64,000 bases of DNA from Jacaranda mimosifolia. Lineage: Eukaryota; Streptophyta; Magnoliopsida; Lamiales; Bignoniaceae. Both the position numbers and the translations under genes were made by a program. Under the pieces are notes generated by a model that was not told where the DNA came from, searched no databases, and saw only the letters and a program-made list of their open reading frames with translations. Within the stretch, counting starts at the first letter, position 1. Every line of letters begins with the position of its first letter. Shown here piece by piece: positions 22,834-35,700 of the stretch. The stretch covers positions 13,840,501 to 13,904,500 of the forward strand of contig CM032133.1 of assembly GCA_018894105.1 (NCBI GenBank). Direction: 5' to 3'.

Positions 22834-23637
22834 TGATGAGGGTTCGATTTCGATGATGGATATGGATCCGGGTCTGAATCACGATCCGAGGTATTGATCT
22901 TCTGGATTGGTTTGGGATTGGAATCCTGCAATCACAACAAACGTTAGGCTAGCCGAGTGGCCCTCGGCTTAGGCCTTCCGATGCTCAAGTCAGTATATAT
23001 TCAACCTTTCTTAATCGAGCAGCGGAGTGTAGGGACTTTTGAGTGTATGAGTGCATACCTGTGAGAGGCAAGGTTGAGGGTTTTTATATTCTTCCCCCTT
23101 GTAGGAAATGTCAGGGAAGCCCTTGGCTTACCCCAGGGACCTCCAGCCTTCTACCGGGGGTAATTGGTCAATTCCCCCATTTGAATATTGCCAGCTGGAT
23201 GTCCTTTTATGCTGTAGTACAAGATGGTACACTATTGCGGCATCTGCTGTGTCAGACGGTGAGGGGAGAGCATGCGCCATTAATGCGGAGGCGTGTTGCC
23301 AGTCAACGCATTTAATGCGGTGGCAGAGTACTGTGTAGGGCTCGACTTGAGAATCGACGAGAGGAGGGGTCGATAATGGTCGAGCCACTCCGAGGGCCAT
23401 GGAGCGCCTTGTGGATTGGTCGAACAGGGTCGACGAGTCACTTGGGTCCTGGGTCGTTGATTGGGTGTTGGGCCTCGCTGATTTGGGCCATTGTGGGCCA
23501 TCCTATATCAATATGTAAATATGATGATATTATTTGCAAGTCAATTCCTTTATTACGTAAAAAGAAATTCCAAAAATAATTTATGAAAAATTATTTTTTA
23601 TAACTCATAAAAATGAGAAAGGGTAGACAGCTTTTCA
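22834..23637 (-). repeat. 5' LTR of the Tat element
   Basis: Collinear with 14292-15096. On the minus strand it begins TGAAAAGCTG and ends CCCTCATCA next to the primer site. Bases beyond 23637 hold imperfect copies of its first about 40 bp, so the full LTR may extend further right than the shared part. Confidence 0.85.
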
Positions 23638-24239
23638 GTTTCCATAGAAACGAGAAAGAAGAGGAGGGACCAGCTTCTGAGCTTCCACAAAAATGAGAAA
23701 AAATGGGATACTGTGTATTTTTTAGATATTATCTCAAAGAATGAGAAAATACCTCTCATCCAAGCAGCTATCTCCCTTTTTTTTTTCTCCAAATAGTGGG
23801 AATTGGGAATTCAACCAACAAGCAATCACAGTAAAAAATCTTTGTTTTTCACTCATTTTGTTGGTTCGACAATGCATATATATATATATATATATATTAT
23901 GCCATTCTCGAAAAATACATTGTAATTATATTTATTATGAGAGAGAAATATTTAAACTTCAACTTTAATCGTTTTCTTTTTTTCTTTTCTTGGTTGGTGG
24001 CTACTTGATTCATGGTATAAGTCCCACGTATATAATGTAAAGTTAGAGATTCATGGCATAAGTCCCACATATATAATGTAAAGTTAGAGGTCCGAACCTG
24101 CCAAATCAAATCCTGATAAACGTGTGCATGTTTAAACAAAAAAAAAAAAAAAAGAAACGCCTTTGATTTGCTTTTCTCTCCAGTTGGAAGCGTAGAAGGC
24201 TTATTATTTGCTTTGCATGCTCCATAATTGCTAATAGTT
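23638..24239. other. LTR-proximal imperfect repeats and AT-rich spacer
   Basis: From about 23601 to 23710 a unit of 37-43 bp containing ATGAGAAA and CTTYTSAGYTTCC repeats imperfectly, overlapping the LTR end. A perfect (TA)n run lies at about 23877-23898. At 23998-24090 a short direct duplication (GATTCATGG..., then AAGTCCCAC.TATATAATG) repeats once. The last eight bases (24232-24239, TAATAGTT) are a target duplication of the next element. Confidence 0.5.
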
Positions 24240-25510
24240 AGGGGTGGCAATTTCTAACCCGACATGAAATTAGTGGGTTTGGGTTGAGACTTATTGGGTT
24301 GGGTTGAAATTGGGTCGACCTGAAATACAACCCAAAAATTATAGGTGGGTTTGGGTTGGGTCACGGGTTGACCCGGCCAACCCAAAATTATTTTTCGGAT
24401 GACCCGTCAACCCAACCCAACCCACATAATATTAATATATATATATATATATATGAGTTAGATATTCAAATTAAGTAAAGGCGTAAAATGCCCAAAAAAA
24501 AGGTAAAAAAGAAGAAAGCCCTAGCTTTATTTCTTTCTTATGCCCAGCTGCCATTAGGGATGGGAATAGGCCAAGTTACTCTTTAGGGGCCTATGGCCTA
24601 GCTTACTTATATCTTACCTTATCTTAGCGTATTTAATAAAAATGCCAAATTAAAGCTTAAAAAGTAATTTTTTTAAAACTAAATATGCTAGACTTAGGCT
24701 CTTCTAAAAACTTACAAAGTCTAACAAGCCGGCCACATAAAAAAGCACAATAAGCTCATTATATTTGATTTATTTCATTAGTTCTTTATGGAATCCTTTA
24801 TGTTGTTAGTATTGCTTTTTGTTGAAATAATATCATTTTATACTTAAATTTGAACTTTTACAATTATGCATTCATTATTTATCATATTGATTATTGTCTG
24901 TCAAGGTCTATTACAAGTTTGAGTATATTAATTAAGAATTTAGATTTATTTGCTATTTAGATCTAATTGAAACCTTGGTAGAAAATATGCTTTTAGGTCG
25001 GCTTTCAAGCTGGGCTAAGGCTTTAGGATTCATTAAAACGACTAGGCCTAACCTAAAAAAAAAAAGGTCTACTATAGATAATAGGCTAGGCTTAGGCTTG
25101 TTATTCACATAAATGTTGTATGTGATTAGTGATGCAAAAAGTATAAGCCTTCAAATCCACCAAGTTAATATTGACTGAAATATTATTCATATTATACAAA
25201 TATTTATGTAATTTATTCCTTCAATGCACAATGAAAATGGATTATGAAAGTCAAATCTACAATAACAAGCAATGTAAAATATGGTTTACATTATCGTTGT
25301 CGTAATAGGTTGGGTGGGTTGTGGGTTATTGGGTCAATCCAATTTATAATTAGGTTGACCTGGGTCGACCTGATTTGGAGTGGGTTGAGTTTGGGTTTAG
25401 GCTTATCAGGTTGAAAATTAAATGGGTTGGGTTCGGGTTTAGCAAATTTATAGAATATCCCTACCTTGACCCAACCCGAACCCACCTAACCTACCCAAAT
25501 TGCCACCCAG
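24240..25510. mobile_element. Non-autonomous hAT element with 8-bp target duplication
   Basis: The left end AGGGGTGGCAATTT is matched by AAATTGCCACCCAG at the right, a TIR with 12 of 14 matches. The 8-bp sequence TAATAGTT flanks both sides (24232-24239 and 25511-25518). An 8-bp duplication is the signature of hAT transposition. The ends are filled with GGGTTGGGTT/AACCCAACCC subterminal motifs. The interior carries no transposase. At about 24555-25110 it contains a second block with GGGATGGGAATAGGCC and GGCTTAGGC words, probably another nested hAT-type element. Confidence 0.88.
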
Positions 25511-25552
25511 TAATAGTTTAATGAAGTACTCATAGCACATGTTGGAATACCA

Positions 25553-25899
25553 AGTGCTTGTTTGGCTTCATTTTCAAAATTCCTTTTCGCATTTTTAACT
25601 ATTCTAAAAATGAAACACACAAGTTTTTATACATTTTTATCCAAAATCATTTTTATTTTTATTTTCAAAATGAATACTGCAATCTATATATCTTCTCCCA
25701 ATAACCTATATATATTGTCTCTCTATTCCATTATTTTTATCTCTCTCTATCTACAATTTACTAAACTCAATATATAATCATTATTTTTCCAACAATCTAT
25801 CCAAATACAAACTCATTTTCACTAACTACTTTTCAATTTCAACATTTTGAAAATAATGGAAATAAAAACTAAAAATGAAAACAAAACCAAACAAGCGCT
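25553..25899. mobile_element. Small TIR element (MITE-like)
   Basis: AGTGCTTGTTTGGCTTCATT at the left is mirrored by CCAAACAAGCGCT at the right, in an AT-rich 347-bp body. The inner words (CATTTTC, GAAAATGA) resemble the elements at 2405 and 40634. The short ORF at 25562-25777 is a chance frame. No target duplication is clear. Confidence 0.6.
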
Positions 25900-26014
25900 A
25901 AATGTGTGACTTTAATATTCAAATGAACATTCAAATGAGCATATAAAGTCCATTAATATTCACTTGCCTATTATGGCCATCAATGTGGTTTTCCAAATCA
26001 GTTTGAATACAATG

Positions 26015-27945
26015 CACTAAAACATAATCAAGTATTAAAGACACTAAAAAATACTACTTAAATAATGTTATAGTGGTGATTTTATATTTAATGATATTTT
26101 TTAAAAGTGCCACTCGTAGCAGTGTAGTTAAAGGTATAAATATCACTAAATTACATTTGTTTTGACATTAATAAAATGAAACAAAAATTACATTAAATGA
26201 CACGTTAAAATGTCAAGAAAAATACATTAAATAACATATTAAAGTGCAATTAAAAATTATTTTAAATGACATGCTAATATGCCACTAAATTACATATAGT
26301 GACAGTTTAAAATGTTACAAAAGTTCATTTAAATGACAAGATAATATGTCATAAAAAAACACAATAAATAACACGTTAAAATGTCACAAAAATACTTTTA
26401 ACTAACATGCTAATGTGCCACAAAAAATGCATATAATGATGTTAAAATGCCATAAAAGATTCTTTTAGATGACATACTAATACGCAATAAAATTAATTAA
26501 ATAATATGCTAAATTAAATGACAAAAAGATTTTTTTGAGTGGCAACTTAATATGCCTCTAGCACCCCATATATGAGACTCCAACATAATTCAATTACTTT
26601 GTATAAGATTTGAACCTACAATATCTTACTGTGAAATATATGAGTTTACCGTCAAGCTACCTACCAAATATTCATTATAAATGTTTAAAAATATTATTAT
26701 ATTTTTGTACTTTAAAAGCATATTTTATCTATTATTTAAATATGTGCTCAAAATTATTTTATTAAATAATATGTTTGAAAAATTGCGAGACATTAAATTT
26801 AGAGAGAAAATATTCAAAAAATAATATATATAGGTGAGGAGAAAAAAGGGGCAAAAACTAAAAAAATTTATACTTCTTGAAAAATATGGTTAATTTAGTT
26901 AATACATTAAAATTATATTAAGTAGTTAATGTAATCAATAAATTATGACAAGATATAAATTTATAAATTTTACAGTTATTAATAACTATATATACTTTAT
27001 CTATTTTTGTGATATTTATTTCATGTCACACCATAACTAAATTACGAGTGATTTCTTTCAAGAAAAAAGTAGTGGTGCTAGTTAAATGCTTTTAACATAT
27101 AGTTATGTTTGTAATTTCAATAAAATTATATTTTTAATATTTATTAATCAATTACCACTAAGTATTACATTATGGTGACATTTTTTTTATCACTATCACT
27201 ATATTATAATGTGCCACTATATCGTAAAACAGCGCCAAACCAGTGCTACTAAGCAATCTGCGGTACTTTTTATAAATGACACCATAAATAAATATGAGTT
27301 GTATTTTTTAAGAAAAAAATTCGTGACACTACTTAAATGCCTTGTAAATATATTTATGTTGGCATTTTCAATCAAACGTCACTATTTTTTTTTTTTTTTG
27401 GTCACTTATTAATCAAATGCCACTAATATATTGTATTACAGTGACATTTTTCAACAATTATCACAATATTACTCTTATGTGTCATTACACTACCAAATGT
27501 GTGTCACTAAATATTTTGTGGCAGTTTTTTAAGTGACACCATAAATAAATATGAGTGACACTTCTTAAGAAAACTTAGTGGCATTCGTTAAATGCCTTCA
27601 AATCATATTTTTGTTGGCATTTTTAATCAAATATCACTATTTTAAATGTCATCTAATAATCAAATGCCACTAAATATTTTATTATAGTGACATTTTTTTT
27701 TAATTATCACCATATTATTTTTGTGTGTCATTACACTACAAATACCACTAAGTTGGTGTTACTAAATACCTTATAACATTTTTCTTCAAATAACACTATA
27801 ACTACATATTAGTGGTATTTTTCCAAAAAAATTTAGTGACGCTAGTTAAATGTCTTTAAAATACATTTATCTTGACATTTTCAATCAAACATCACTACTA
27901 TTTTATCACTAAATTAGTGCCAATAAATACCAATTTCTTTTAGTG
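26015..27945. mobile_element. CACTA-like non-autonomous element
   Basis: The tract starts CACTAAAA and ends TTTCTTTTAGTG, a CACTA-type terminus. The flanking trinucleotides are ATG and ACG, an imperfect 3-bp duplication. Variants of AATGCCACTAA and TAGTGACATTTTT recur more than ten times on both strands, concentrated toward the ends. This fits the subterminal repeats that bind CACTA transposase. No transposase is present. Confidence 0.55.
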
Positions 27946-29234
27946 ACGGTTCTATTAATATCTCAAATGCGTTTACTTTGAATTGATGTACAATTGGAAG
28001 CCTTATTAATGGCATCCTCATGTTAATAATTTGTGTGAATATTATTTGTCCCCTCGAAAACATAAATTATTTTTAATTTTATCCTTGTATCCAATATTTT
28101 TAAAAATAAAATCGAGTTAAAAAAATTTCATTGGGATTTGATAATATATAACAGATAATTTAAACTATATCAATTATAAAATGACGTATATAGCTAGATC
28201 TCATACTTACTATATAGAATAATAAATTTTATTGATTAAATTAATTCCATTCAAACTATTATAAATAGTTGTTTAAATTACTAATAATTAGGTTAGTCTG
28301 ACTAAAACCATCGTCTGGAAAATGAGAATATAATTTGAAAGTAATAGTCTTTGAGAATGAGAATAATAAGAAAGATCATCAATTTCATTAACTTAATAAC
28401 AGGCACAAGCCCCATATATTGTTTTATAAATTTGCAGAAATTTAGAATTTTGGTTAATTAATCGTCGTGGCATATTGTCCATGTATGCATGTTAGTTTAT
28501 TATATTTTGATGCTAATTATATTGATATATAATAAAGCATTCAAATTATTTTTTGTAGTGTAGATAAATAATATATAGCATAAATTAACTTAAAGCATAT
28601 AATATTAGTTATCAGTAATATGAACTCATATATATGTAGCAAATAATTCCTATGCCTAATTCTAAAAGTACTAAATATACATGCATATACAGTTCATAAA
28701 TTTTTCATTATATTTTCACCATATTACTTGCATTTTAATTAATTTAATATCAAGTGATAAATATACTTTTGAAGTGAAACTTTAAAATAAAGGTATAATT
28801 GGTAATGTAAAATTTAGTGTAACATAGCGCAATCGTTATTTTAAATATGTAAGAGGCTTTTCTTTTTTATATAGTATGGATTATTACCCTAATTAAACAC
28901 TTATTCCTTTGTATGAAATCACAGATTTATTTGCCGATCTTTTAAAATAGAACTACCCTGCATCTGTAAGTAGTCTATTATGTTGTATTAAATAGAGGGA
29001 TCAACTTCGTTACAAAGATGTATTGAGCTTTTCTTTCTTTTTTTTCCTATTTAAAAAAAAAAAACTAAGTATAAAATTCAATTATATCATCTTACAATTG
29101 ATGTAGATTAAATTAATTGGTTTATAACTTTATATTACTAATACAAATCAAAATTTGTAATTTCAATATTTTATGTTAGGGTTTAATGAGTTGCAAGTCG
29201 GATGCATTTGGACTTTGGAGGGCAACGGGCATCG
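27946..29234. other. AT-rich intergenic sequence
   Basis: No gene or clear element. TTTTTTGTAGTG at about 28548 resembles a CACTA end, but no partner was found. Confidence 0.5.
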
Positions 29235-29242
29235 TGCGTGAG

Positions 29243-30916
29243 TAGCGTGTTCATTTGGTTAAAACCATCCGTTAACCGAAGATTTTTTTTTTTTTTTTTT
29301 TAATTATAACCGAAAATTGAACCCTTTTTTGTTTTTGTTTTTTTGGTTTTTTTCAGTTTTTTTTGGTTTTTTCGATTTCGGTTAACCGAACTGGAAAAAA
29401 GAAAAGAAGGAAAAACTTGTTTTTTTACCAAGAAAAATTTATAAAAGTTTGTTTGATAAAAGTAAGTTAGTTAATTACAAATTTGAATTGGGTAACTTAT
29501 TCTTTTAGCACCAAAAAATTTATTTGATAAAAATATTTGTTTTTAGGTGAAAATATTGATTTAGATTACCTTTTTTTTTTCTATATTGAAAATATTTGTT
29601 TTGATTAAATTATAATTTATCACTAAACAAATACATTAAAAATATTATAAATTTAAGAAGATAAAGAAATATTTTAATTATTTTATGTTATAACAATTTT
29701 AGTATATACATTGAGTATGCTAAAATTACTAACTTATAATCGCCAAAGCAGATGCACGCGATTTTTGTATATTCAAACCTTAACTGCTAAGATTGAATAG
29801 CGAATTAAATTTTAAACTCAATTTATTAAAGTTAAATAGCTAATTGATCCAATGACATCATAATATAGATTGCGGATTGGTAAATTTTGTGAAAATTACA
29901 ATTATAACCTTATTAAATCATCATTACTAAAAGATAATTATGAAATATTGATAAAATTTGTATCCAAACTATGTTTTTTATGTTGAATTCTCCAATTTAT
30001 CCTTCAAACTATATTGTCAATTTTTGTTGTTGAAATAATTAAAATGACAAATTATGTAAATGAACAAAAATAACTTCTATGTTATATACAAAACGGACTT
30101 TGTTTTTATAATAATATAGATAAAATCTTTATTGGTCAGCAGATGCAATACACTATTAGTACTACCACAGGAATAGTCGAATATGATTCAATCCCTTATC
30201 CCTTAGTTTGCAATTTAAGTTGAAACTTTAATTTTGCTCATCAACATACCCTATAATATATATAAGTTTAATTAATTAATTAATTTTCTTTTAATATAAC
30301 ATTTTTTGTTGTTTAAATCACAATCATTTATTTTTTTATACGTAACGTGTATTTGTTCATATAATAAAAAAATTATGCAATTGTACAATTTGAGTTTAGA
30401 AAACTCTTTGTGTCATAACTATTCATGTTTTTATATGTCATATATTAATACCTATATTATTTATAAAACATAGGATTTTTAATAACTATTTTGATATATT
30501 ATTTACTTCTTTTTCTCTCAATTATTTCACCTTATCAAAAAAAATAAAAAATTATTTATTCCAAAAATTTAAAAATACATTAACATTTAAATTATTTAAA
30601 ATTTTATATTTATTTATCTTAGACTTAAAAAATTTAATAAAAAATATGAAATAAAACTAAAACCAGTAGTGATTGAATAATAAAATTTTGTATATAAAAA
30701 ATAAAAAAATAAAAAAAAAGTTTCGATTTTTCGGTTCTGTTAACCGAACCAAACCAATTTTTTCGATTTTTCGGGTTCGATTTTGGTTAACCGAATAAAA
30801 AAATTGAAAAAATTGAAAACTAATTTTTTTTAAAATGAAAAATCGAAAACCGATCAATTCGATTTTTTAGATTTTCGATCGGTTCGGTCGGTTTCTATTT
30901 TTTTTTTAACACCCTA
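29243..30916. mobile_element. Probable hAT-type non-autonomous element
   Basis: The ends TAGCGTGTT and AACACCCTA match at 8 of 9 positions when inverted. Flanking octamers TGCGTGAG (29235-29242) and TGCATGAG (30917-30924) differ at one base, an 8-bp hAT-size duplication. Subterminal GGTTAACCGAA and TTTTTCGGTT motifs on both sides are typical of this plant MITE group. About 1.3 kb of AT-rich filler lies between, with no transposase. Confidence 0.65.
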
Positions 30917-30924
30917 TGCATGAG

Positions 30925-32794
30925 AGAGAGCAACTGTTCCTGAGCTGTTTGATTTTGACTCATTCTGCCTTTTTCAGAATTTGGAACAATATTAATATTA
31001 TATAGTATAATAATGGTAATTATGTGAAAAGAACTGCGTCCCCGCTGGGCGTGGCTTTTGGTTCCATCATCCTATGCTTCGCAACATCTTGCACCCCACC
31101 TTTGCCCACCCAATCGCAAATAACACACAAGTGCACCAATTGCAAAGTTCGGACATAACGCAGCCTAGTGAGAGGAGGTAACGTGGTCACTACTGTTTTT
31201 TATTTTTTAATCAAAATCAAAAAAGAGTGAGCAATGATAAAATCGCACCACCTCACCTCATAGGCCTTACAACACTTGATTATTCCCCAACTAGTAACCT
31301 TTTCTTTTTTCTTTTTTTTTTCTTTTTTAACAATTAATTAATGAGGGGAAAAAAAGGGAAAATAAAATAGAAGAGAGAGAAAGAGATGGGGGGGCTTTCT
31401 GGTTGCTGGAGGTATGATTTCAAGCAATGGATTGTCATGCTATAACCATTACTACTTTTCTTCCCTCCTCATTATTGGTACCTCATTCTCTCCCTAAACA
31501 CCTTTTCTTCTTCTTCTTCTTCTCGATACTCCATTTTCAAAACCCAGTTGCCCGTGGTTCATCCAATTCCCTTTCGCAAATCATTACTGGTGGTTGAGGT
31601 TTCACTTTCTATAGCCAACTTGTGATAATGCTGCTGAAATACTGACTAGAGCTCTCAATGGTGAGTCCATGATTAGGGGATAATTTGTGATTCTGCAATG
31701 TTGTTTCTTTGCATCTTCCTGATTTCTGCTGGTACGATTAGAAATTGTTAACTTTATTTCTGATAAAATTTTGGTAGATTTGGAATGTGTTAAAAGGATG
31801 GCCCACTCTTCTGTTGATGTCTGAATTTGGAATCTTGCATCAATCATTTGGCTAGTTTCTGATAAGGAAATAGTATGACTTTATTGATTGTGTGGTTCTT
31901 TAATCATGTTAGTTGGTAAAGATTGAAAAAGTAACGAATGTATCATCAAATAATGATTTGTAATGTGATGATACAAATATTTCTAGTCAGGATTGTGAAT
32001 TTGATTTTTGAAATAAATTTCATTTTTATCAATCATTTGTCTAGTTACTGATCAGGAAATAGTGGGACTTTATTTATTTTGTGCTTCTCTAATCATGCCA
32101 GTAGCTAAAATTTGAAAAATTATCATCAAATGATTTATAAGGTGATCATACAAATATTACCAGTTGTCCGCATGATTTGATTCTCGAAATAAATTTTGTG
32201 ATAATTCTCTTCTGTGATCTTTCTTTTTTATTCCTGGAGAGATGCAATTGCTAAGCTGTCTTTGCAAAAGCATTTCATTTCTCTCACCTCATACACAGAG
32301 AAGGGGCATTGACTTTTTTCTTTTCTTTTTTTCCTGATCAATGTATCAGTTGAAATTATTGGAAGATTTGTTGAAGATCAAATAACTTAATTTTGTGAAT
32401 TGCAAGAAGAAATATAACTTGTAGATTAATTGCTTCTTCCTGTGGACAATTTAGCAAATGATACAAATGATCAAATTTGATCAACTGGAAAACAGTTGGC
32501 CTCCGTATTCCGCGATATTGCTGAAGGACCAAGTCCTTTATCCTCTGAGCAGGAAATGATATTATGTAATTCTTGTCCATGGATTCGGCGACCTTGTATT
32601 CAACCCATTATGTATTTTTATATATTTCACTGTTGTAAAGCCATGACATATCTCAACCCATGTAACTCCCTTCCATATTCTGCAGAATGTAACTGGTAGC
32701 AATTCCATTCATTAATAAGTCTAGATGGCGCATTCGTTTTCATGGAATAATATGCAGATGACTCTGTGAGTATTTGGGGGATAGTTCTTGTTTC
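30925..32794 (+). promoter_or_regulatory. Promoter and 5' UTR region of the TRM-like gene
   Basis: A pyrimidine-rich tract with a (TTC)n run at about 31504-31525 is typical of plant leader or core-promoter sequence. A plausible non-coding exon ends at 31660 (CTCTCAATG, then GTGAGT). A second leader exon starts at 32758 after TATGCAG and leads directly to the start codon at 32795. The intervening 1.1 kb would be a 5' UTR intron. The transcription start cannot be fixed from sequence. Confidence 0.5.
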
Positions 32795-35700
32795 ATGGGA
32801 AGCTTGTTACACCTCCTTGACATTAATGAGGATATCATGGCCAGGAAAGATGTTATGCATAAGAGACATGTCGGTGGTAAGTGTTACCAAACTAGTTCTT
32901 GATGGAACTATAGGAAATCGCAGGATTACTGAAATATGCTTTATCAACTTGTTCCCACATTTCCGAATCTAATCATTCAAGTCTTCCTGATGCACATCCT
33001 AATGTGCATGAAATTAGTTGATCTAGATGTGATTTTGAAGTTTCTTCACCCACCAGTACTTTTTTATGCTTTTGAATCAATGGTTATGCATTTGGCTTGT
33101 CAGTTGAGCATTTAAGATCAACATTATGCAGCAATGATTTTTTTACCCTGTTTTCACATTTGTCCTCCTTTGAGCCCTGTCCCAATAATTAGCGAATGCA
33201 CCTGTGGAACTTCAAGTTTGTTTGGAATAGACTTATTAAGGGTGCTAATCCCATAAATTCATGAATATTAATCCAATTTAGTTATGATGGTGGTACATTC
33301 TCTCAAAAATAAAGGGATCTAATTTGGTATTTATTATCATACCATCAAATTTGCACGGTCCCATGTTCCTTGAAAGTAAAAATATAAAATATGATCCTAT
33401 CAAAACTTTGCTCAGTAATTAGAAATAATGCTCATTGATCAAGAAAGAAAAAAGTAATGCTTTTTGTCCACTACATTTCAGGCCTGGAGGCTCCAAGAAA
33501 TAGTTTGGAACTACCAATGGAGACTTCCTATAGCTTATATGCTGCGAGAGACAATATACTGGTACCAACTATTCCCTTATTTTGACATTATGACTGTCTG
33601 AGAATTTCCATATGTTGTCTTTGGGGCCAGTAGGACTTTTGCAACTCCGCTTACTTATTACTATTTTGTACTAAGAGGGGCCTTAAGAGTTTGGACTTTC
33701 TTTTTAGTATCCTTTGTTGCTTGGGTTGAGTATAGCAGTTTGTGTCTGCTATTCTGGACTAAAATGGGCTTTAAGAGTTTGGACTTCCTTTTAAGTATCC
33801 TTTTTGTTGCTTGAGTTGAGCATAGCAGTTTGTCTCTCTAATCATTGTGGATCTTGCTCCCTAAGATTCATGCTCTTTGTAAGATTTGATTTCATGTATG
33901 GAAAAATTCTGTGGCTCTATCTGAAAATATAGGAATTTGCTTCTCTAATCATTGGGTTTATGGACCTTGCTTGCCAATATTCATGCTCTTTGTGAGGTTG
34001 GAAGTTTCTCCTGCAATAGTTTGTCATTGTTGCTGTTTGAGTTGCTTATACCCATTTTGTTCTTGTTATAATTAATGCCTTCTAGTGATGAGGGGATGTC
34101 TGACAGAATATGGTTCACTCTCAGCTCTCACCCTTTGATGATCTCACATACTTTTCTTCTTGCTTTATCTCTATAATTCATCAACAGCTAAGTGAAAGCA
34201 TAGCACCCGCAAGTGTTTTAATCTCAAAACCATTTGGAAGCTGCTTTATTTATTCATTTATTTATTTTTCTTTTTTGTGTGGGTTTCCTGTGAATAATGT
34301 TTCACTAGTTTGCTATATGTTTCCAGTATGCTTATAACATGACAAAGGAGTCATCTGGCAAGGACTACTATTCCACTGAGGCACCAATAAAGAAGTTGAT
34401 CAGTGAAGAGATTTCTGAAAGACCAAACACCAGACAGAATGCACCAAGTGTAGTGGCTCGTCTTATGGGAGTTGATGTGTTACCATTGGATTCAAAAACA
34501 AAACTGGCTGATATAAAGGATGAAAATCCAACAGGCAAATTGATGAATAAGGAAAGATTGAAAAAGGGCTCAGCTGGTCATGTTTTCTCTACCTCAAGTT
34601 GCTCCCAACAGCTGGAAGTTGGTTCCTTTGACCATTATATAGACAGATGTCCTGATCAATGCAGCAGCCATGTGAAGGTGAACAAGCCTAAACCTCGAGA
34701 ACATCCTCAAGAAGAGGAACTTCAGAAATTTAAGAAAGAGTTTGAAGCATGGCAAACAGCACGGTTTAACGAATGTTCTAATGTGAAATTTAACAGTGCT
34801 CCAGCCCAGTTGATTGCACAAGAGCACCTCAACAGAGAAAAGATGTTTCTTTATGCTAATTCTAAGAGAACCACAAATACTGAGAGGCAAAGAGAGTCTA
34901 ATGATATTGCAGAACTAATGGATCCACATGAAATGCATACTTTTGGGAGCTGCAAAAAGACTAACTTATGTAATTCAGCTGAGGGAAAGGAATCTCTACA
35001 TCCGAATAGAATGAAAAGAACTGACTTTAGGGCCTCTCAACTCTTAAATTATGATCAGAAACTTGATATTGTTTCTGGTCCCACCAAGATTGTGATTTTA
35101 AGGCCTGGCCCTGACAGGATGGATATTAATGAGGACTCGTGGAACAGTACTCCGAGCACTTCAGAAGAAAGAGGTAGTATAGAAGATTTTCTTGAAGAGG
35201 TGAAGGAAAGGCTGAAGTCTGAGCTGCAAGGTAAGTGCTCTAAAAGGAGCACAACTGTAAGAGGAGGAGGAATTGAGACCCCTTATCGGGAAAAGCCATC
35301 AGAACCAAGAATAATAGCTCGGCGTATTGCACAGGAGGTGAGAGATAGTGTCTCAAGGGACCTTGGGATGAATTTACTTCGTTCAGAGTCAACAAGATCA
35401 TATAGAAGTGAAATGCAGTTAAATGGAGCAGGTTCTCCTGAGTTCGTTAACAGAGATACAAGGACATTCGTGGCAGAGAGGTCGAGGAATGTTCTGAAAG
35501 GAGAAACACATCGAGATGTTCCAACGGTTGTTCGAAATAGATCAAGATTATCCATGTCGGATTATAAGAAGAGCAGAGCTGGACAATCAAGAGATACACG
35601 GATGGACAATGAAATGAACTATCCTGACAGTTTTACAAATGAATTAGAAAAGCAAAGCAGGTCTTTCAGAGGGGAGCCTGATGAAGGTGAAATGCACCCC

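Larger units (their letters stand above)
14292..23637 (-). mobile_element. Tat/Retand-type Ty3/gypsy LTR retrotransposon
   Basis: Two direct LTRs of about 805 bp (14292-15096 and 22834-23637) bound about 7.7 kb of internal sequence. On the minus strand the order is primer site, gag, protease, RT-RNase H, a second archaeal-like RNase H, then integrase. The second RNase H and the long 3' region with an antisense ORF point to the Tat lineage. By eye the LTRs differ at about 22 positions (roughly 97% identity), mostly transitions. No 5-bp target duplication is visible (ATATG left, GTTTC right), and no polypurine tract precedes the 3' LTR. The element is therefore rearranged as well as coding-defective. 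Confidence 0.9.

Noticed and set aside
28540..28556. TTTTTTGTAGTG, like a CACTA right end
   Set aside because: No matching left terminus or TSD was seen, and the motif is short in AT-rich DNA.
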